6,830 nt of DNA from Promethearchaeota archaeon. Its GTDB lineage: Archaea; Asgardarchaeota; Lokiarchaeia; Sigynarchaeales; SOKP01. Location: positions 1-6,830 of the forward strand of contig JAGXNZ010000071.1 in the NCBI GenBank assembly GCA_019894655.1. Direction: 5' to 3'. The notes beneath the pieces were generated by a model. The model was not told the DNA's origin. It did no database searches and saw only the letters and a program-made list of their open reading frames with translations. Made by a program: the position numbers and the translations under genes. Shown here one piece after another: positions 4,677 through 6,830 of the stretch; the first letter of the stretch is position 1, and the number at the start of each line of letters is the position of its first letter.

Positions 4677-6317
4677 ATGAGTATGACTGAAATAGATGAA
4701 AGTAAAACCTTAAAACCGACCAAAACTGAAAGACGCGAAAAATTTTCAAATCTATCCGGCATAGAAATTAAACCTCTTTATACTCCAAAAGATATTAAAG
4801 ATATTAACTACGATATCGACTTAGGAACACCAGGTAATTTCCCTTTTACTCGTGGAGCTTACCCTAATATGTATCGAGGTCGATTGTGGACTATGCGACA
4901 ATTTGCGGGATTTGGAACGGCAGCACAAACGAATACACGATTTAAATTCTTATTAGAACACGGTACAACAGGTTTAAGCGTTGCTTTTAGTTTACATACA
5001 ATTTATGGTTATGAAGCTGACGATGATAAAGCCTTAGGTGAAGTAGGAAAGGAGGGTGTTTCTATTGATACTTTAAAAGACATGGAAACATTGTTCAGTG
5101 GAATCGATTTATCTAAGATTTCTACTTCCATGACGATTAACGCTCCTGCTTCAATATTACTTGCAATGTATATAGTAACAGCAGAAAAACAAGGACACAC
5201 AGCTGACAAATTAAGAGGAACAATTCAAAATGATATCTTAAAGGAGTATATAGCCCAAAAATCCTGGGTATTTCCACCAGAACCATCCATGCGTTTAATT
5301 ATAGATACAATTGAATATTGTGCTAAATTCGTTCCCCAGTGGTATACGATATCAATTTCGGGATATCACATAAGAGAAGCAGGTTCAACCGCTGTACAAG
5401 AACTAGCGTTTACGCTGGCAGACGGTTTTGCTTATGTTGAGGCAGCTATGGAAAGAGGTTTAGATGTAGACGATTTTGCTCCTAGACTGTCTTTTTTCTT
5501 CAATTCTCATAATAATTTTTTTGAAGAAGTGTGTAAATATCGGGCTGCTCGAAGGATATGGGCTAAAAGGCTGAAAAATAAATATGGCGCAAAAAAACCA
5601 GAATCGATGAGACTACGATTTCACACCCAAACTGCGGGAGTATCGTTGAGCGCTCAAGAGCCAGAGAACAATATTGCTCGAGTTACGATACAGGGTTTAG
5701 CAGCTGTTTTAGGAGGAACTCAATCACTTCATACTAATTCATTTGATGAGGCACTGTGCTTACCAACTGAAAAAGCAGTTAAAATTGCTTTACGAACGCA
5801 ACAGATCATAGCTCACGAATCAGGTGCTGCCGATACAGTTGACCCACTCGCTGGATCCTATTACGTTGAGTGGTTAACCAATAAAATGGAGGAGGAATCA
5901 GAAGAATATTTTGAAAAGATCGAAGCTTTAGGTGGCGTTATTCCAGCGATTAAAGCAAATTTCTTTCAAAAAGAGATTGCGAATGCATCGTACAAATATC
6001 AAAGAGAAATTGAATCGAGAGAGCGAATAATTGTTGGAGTAAACGATATTCAATTAAGGGAACCTTGTGCAACGCCCCTATTAAAAATTGACGAAAATGT
6101 TGCGAGAGAGCAAATTGAAATTTTACAGCGTTTAAGAGATCAAAGGAGTAACGAGAATGTTCAAACGAAATTGGACGCTTTGAAAGAAGCCGCAAAGAGT
6201 ACTGAAAACTTAATGCCTTTTATAATAGATGCAATAAGAGAATATGCCTCAATAGGAGAGGTTATGACTACTCTTAAAGAGGTTTTTGGAGTGTATAGAG
6301 AAGATTCAATTTTTTAA
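4677..6317 (+). CDS. B12-dependent acyl-CoA mutase large subunit, isobutyryl-CoA-mutase-like
   Basis: This 546-residue protein is the catalytic TIM-barrel subunit of a coenzyme-B12-dependent acyl-CoA mutase; the length is right for a stand-alone large subunit. Homology runs from AYPNMYRGRLWTMRQFAGFG (61-80) through SISGYHIREAGSTAVQELAF (226-245), APRLSFFF (268-275), RFHTQTAGVSLSAQEP (314-329) and LGGTQSLHTNSFDEAL (345-360). Positions follow the Propionibacterium methylmalonyl-CoA mutase with a constant offset of 13. The CoA and active-site residues Arg69, Thr72, Arg74, Tyr230, His231 and Arg270 are kept. Tyr89 is replaced by Phe76 and Arg207, which binds the malonyl carboxylate, by Gln194; this Phe/Gln pair is that of isobutyryl-CoA mutase. 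Asp118 and Pro120 are replaced by Ser105 and His107, which is unusual. The expected reaction is a carbon-skeleton rearrangement of a neutral branched acyl-CoA such as isobutyryl-CoA to butyryl-CoA. The small subunit follows after 14 bp. An automatic label of methylmalonyl-CoA mutase would probably be wrong. Confidence 0.92.
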   Translation: MSMTEIDESKTLKPTKTERREKFSNLSGIEIKPLYTPKDIKDINYDIDLGTPGNFPFTRGAYPNMYRGRLWTMRQFAGFGTAAQTNTRFKFLLEHGTTGLSVAFSLHTIYGYEADDDKALGEVGKEGVSIDTLKDMETLFSGIDLSKISTSMTINAPASILLAMYIVTAEKQGHTADKLRGTIQNDILKEYIAQKSWVFPPEPSMRLIIDTIEYCAKFVPQWYTISISGYHIREAGSTAVQELAFTLADGFAYVEAAMERGLDVDDFAPRLSFFFNSHNNFFEEVCKYRAARRIWAKRLKNKYGAKKPESMRLRFHTQTAGVSLSAQEPENNIARVTIQGLAAVLGGTQSLHTNSFDEALCLPTEKAVKIALRTQQIIAHESGAADTVDPLAGSYYVEWLTNKMEEESEEYFEKIEALGGVIPAIKANFFQKEIANASYKYQREIESRERIIVGVNDIQLREPCATPLLKIDENVAREQIEILQRLRDQRSNENVQTKLDALKEAAKSTENLMPFIIDAIREYASIGEVMTTLKEVFGVYREDSIF

Positions 6318-6331
6318 ATGAGGATGTTAAA

Positions 6332-6733
6332 ATGGGAGAAAAAAGAAAGATAAAAGTATTAGTTTGCAAACCTGGGCTTGATGGACACGATAGGGGTGCA
6401 AAAGTCATAGCTCGAGCCCTTAGGGATGCGGGGATGGAAGTTATTTATACAGGACTTCATCAAACTCCAGACATGGTAGTTCAGACAGTTCTACAAGAGG
6501 ATCCAGACGCTGTAATGTTAAGCATGTTATCTGGTGCTCATAAAGCGTTATGTCCTATAATTATGGAAAAGCTGAAGGAAAATGACATTGATGATGTTCT
6601 TGTAAGCGTGGGCGGCATCATACCTGACGAAGACAAACCTTTTTTAGAAGAACATGGATTAAAAGGATTTTATGGCCCCGGAACCGAGCTGAAAACAATT
6701 GTAGAATTCGTCAAAAACAATTTAAAAAGATAG
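6332..6733 (+). CDS. Acyl-CoA mutase small subunit, cobalamin-binding
   Basis: This 133-residue protein is the separate B12-binding domain that pairs with the large subunit encoded just upstream. It carries the base-off/His-on cobalamin signature: DGHDRG (residues 17-22) with His19 as the lower axial cobalt ligand, SML at 64-66 in the SxL position, and GG at 94-95. The fold is a flavodoxin-like Rossmann domain, and the length is typical of split archaeal methylmalonyl-CoA mutase and of bacterial IcmB-type subunits. The ATG at 6332 follows a GAGG ribosome binding site (6320-6323) with eight bases between. The gap to the upstream stop is 14 bp and to the next start 6 bp, so the three genes are surely one transcript. 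The sequence of this subunit does not distinguish methylmalonyl- from isobutyryl-CoA mutases; that rests on the large subunit. Confidence 0.93.
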   Translation: MGEKRKIKVLVCKPGLDGHDRGAKVIARALRDAGMEVIYTGLHQTPDMVVQTVLQEDPDAVMLSMLSGAHKALCPIIMEKLKENDIDDVLVSVGGIIPDEDKPFLEEHGLKGFYGPGTELKTIVEFVKNNLKR

Positions 6734-6739
6734 TATATT

Positions 6740-6830
6740 ATGGACTATTCCGATTTAATCCAAAAACTACTAGATGGAAATGCTCGAGCAGTTGCTAGGC
6801 TTATAACTTTAGTAGAAAATGATATTGAAG
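6740..6830 (+). CDS. MeaB/ArgK-type mutase chaperone GTPase, N-terminal fragment
   Basis: Only the first 30 codons are in the window, opening with MDYSDLIQKLLDGNARAVAR and continuing LITLVENDIE. The pattern of a helix with LLxGNxRAxARLITLVEN is the usual beginning of MeaB/ArgK-family G3E P-loop GTPases, which guard B12-dependent mutases, help load adenosylcobalamin and expel damaged cofactor. The nucleotide-binding motifs are beyond the right edge. The ATG lies six bases after the small-subunit stop, in the place where this chaperone is commonly found. There is no strong ribosome binding site, which suggests translational coupling. The family call rests on a short match plus the operon context. 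Confidence 0.85.
   Translation, partial: MDYSDLIQKLLDGNARAVARLITLVENDIE

Noticed and set aside
5950..6195. Minus-strand frames within the mutase gene (also 5009-5209 and 4567-4749)
   Set aside because: They lie opposite conserved mutase sequence or its promoter and show no motif or ribosome binding site.
1..6830. tRNA or rRNA genes, CRISPR array, transposase, integrase or defence genes
   Set aside because: I found no cloverleaf-like sequence, no regularly spaced repeats and no matching protein motifs; this was read by eye, so degenerate cases could be missed.

Overview
This AT-rich window most likely comes from an archaeon. The evidence is an archaeal/eukaryotic-type ribosomal protein uL16 (L10e/RPL10), a B12-dependent acyl-CoA mutase split into separate large and small subunits followed by its MeaB-type GTPase, an ADP-forming-type acyl-CoA ligase, and GGTG/GTGA-type ribosome binding sites with AT-rich TATA-like leaders. 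The uL16 core (MLSVAGADRIQTGMR) reads closer to eukaryotic RPL10 than to the euryarchaeal sequences I remember, so an Asgard-like archaeon is my best guess. That is an inference, not a measurement.

Layout. The left 2.5 kb is read on the minus strand. It holds the N-terminal 232 codons of a CoA-binding acyl-CoA ligase (running off the left edge), a Gfo/Idh/MocA-family NAD(P)-dependent oxidoreductase, and uL16. An AT-rich divergent promoter region of about 130 bp follows, and everything after it is on the plus strand. There is a radical SAM protein of the MSMEG_0568/biotin-synthase-related type, a four-helix membrane protein of unknown function flanked by an imperfect inverted repeat, and the mutase operon at the right edge: large subunit, cobalamin-binding small subunit, and the start of the MeaB/ArgK-type chaperone GTPase.

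How the genes fit together. The mutase operon is the one clear functional unit: catalytic TIM barrel, cobalamin domain, and the G-protein that loads and protects the cofactor. The usual label would be methylmalonyl-CoA mutase. However, the two residues that set substrate choice are Phe and Gln (Tyr89 and Arg207 in the Propionibacterium enzyme), the pair known from isobutyryl-CoA mutase. A neutral branched acyl-CoA such as isobutyryl-CoA is therefore the more likely substrate, which would link valine or branched-acid breakdown to butyryl-CoA and beta-oxidation. Two further substitutions in a normally conserved active-site loop (Asp to Ser, Pro to His) suggest the specificity may be different again. 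The partial acyl-CoA ligase could take part in the same acid/acyl-CoA metabolism, but it is 4 kb away on the other strand and nothing in the sequence ties them together.

The most unusual points are the mutase specificity residues, the oxidoreductase whose complete Rossmann N-terminus can only begin at an ATC codon behind a well-placed ribosome binding site, the inverted repeat around the small membrane-protein gene, and a perfect 9-bp dyad upstream of the mutase operon. I saw no tRNA or rRNA gene, CRISPR array, transposase or phage gene.
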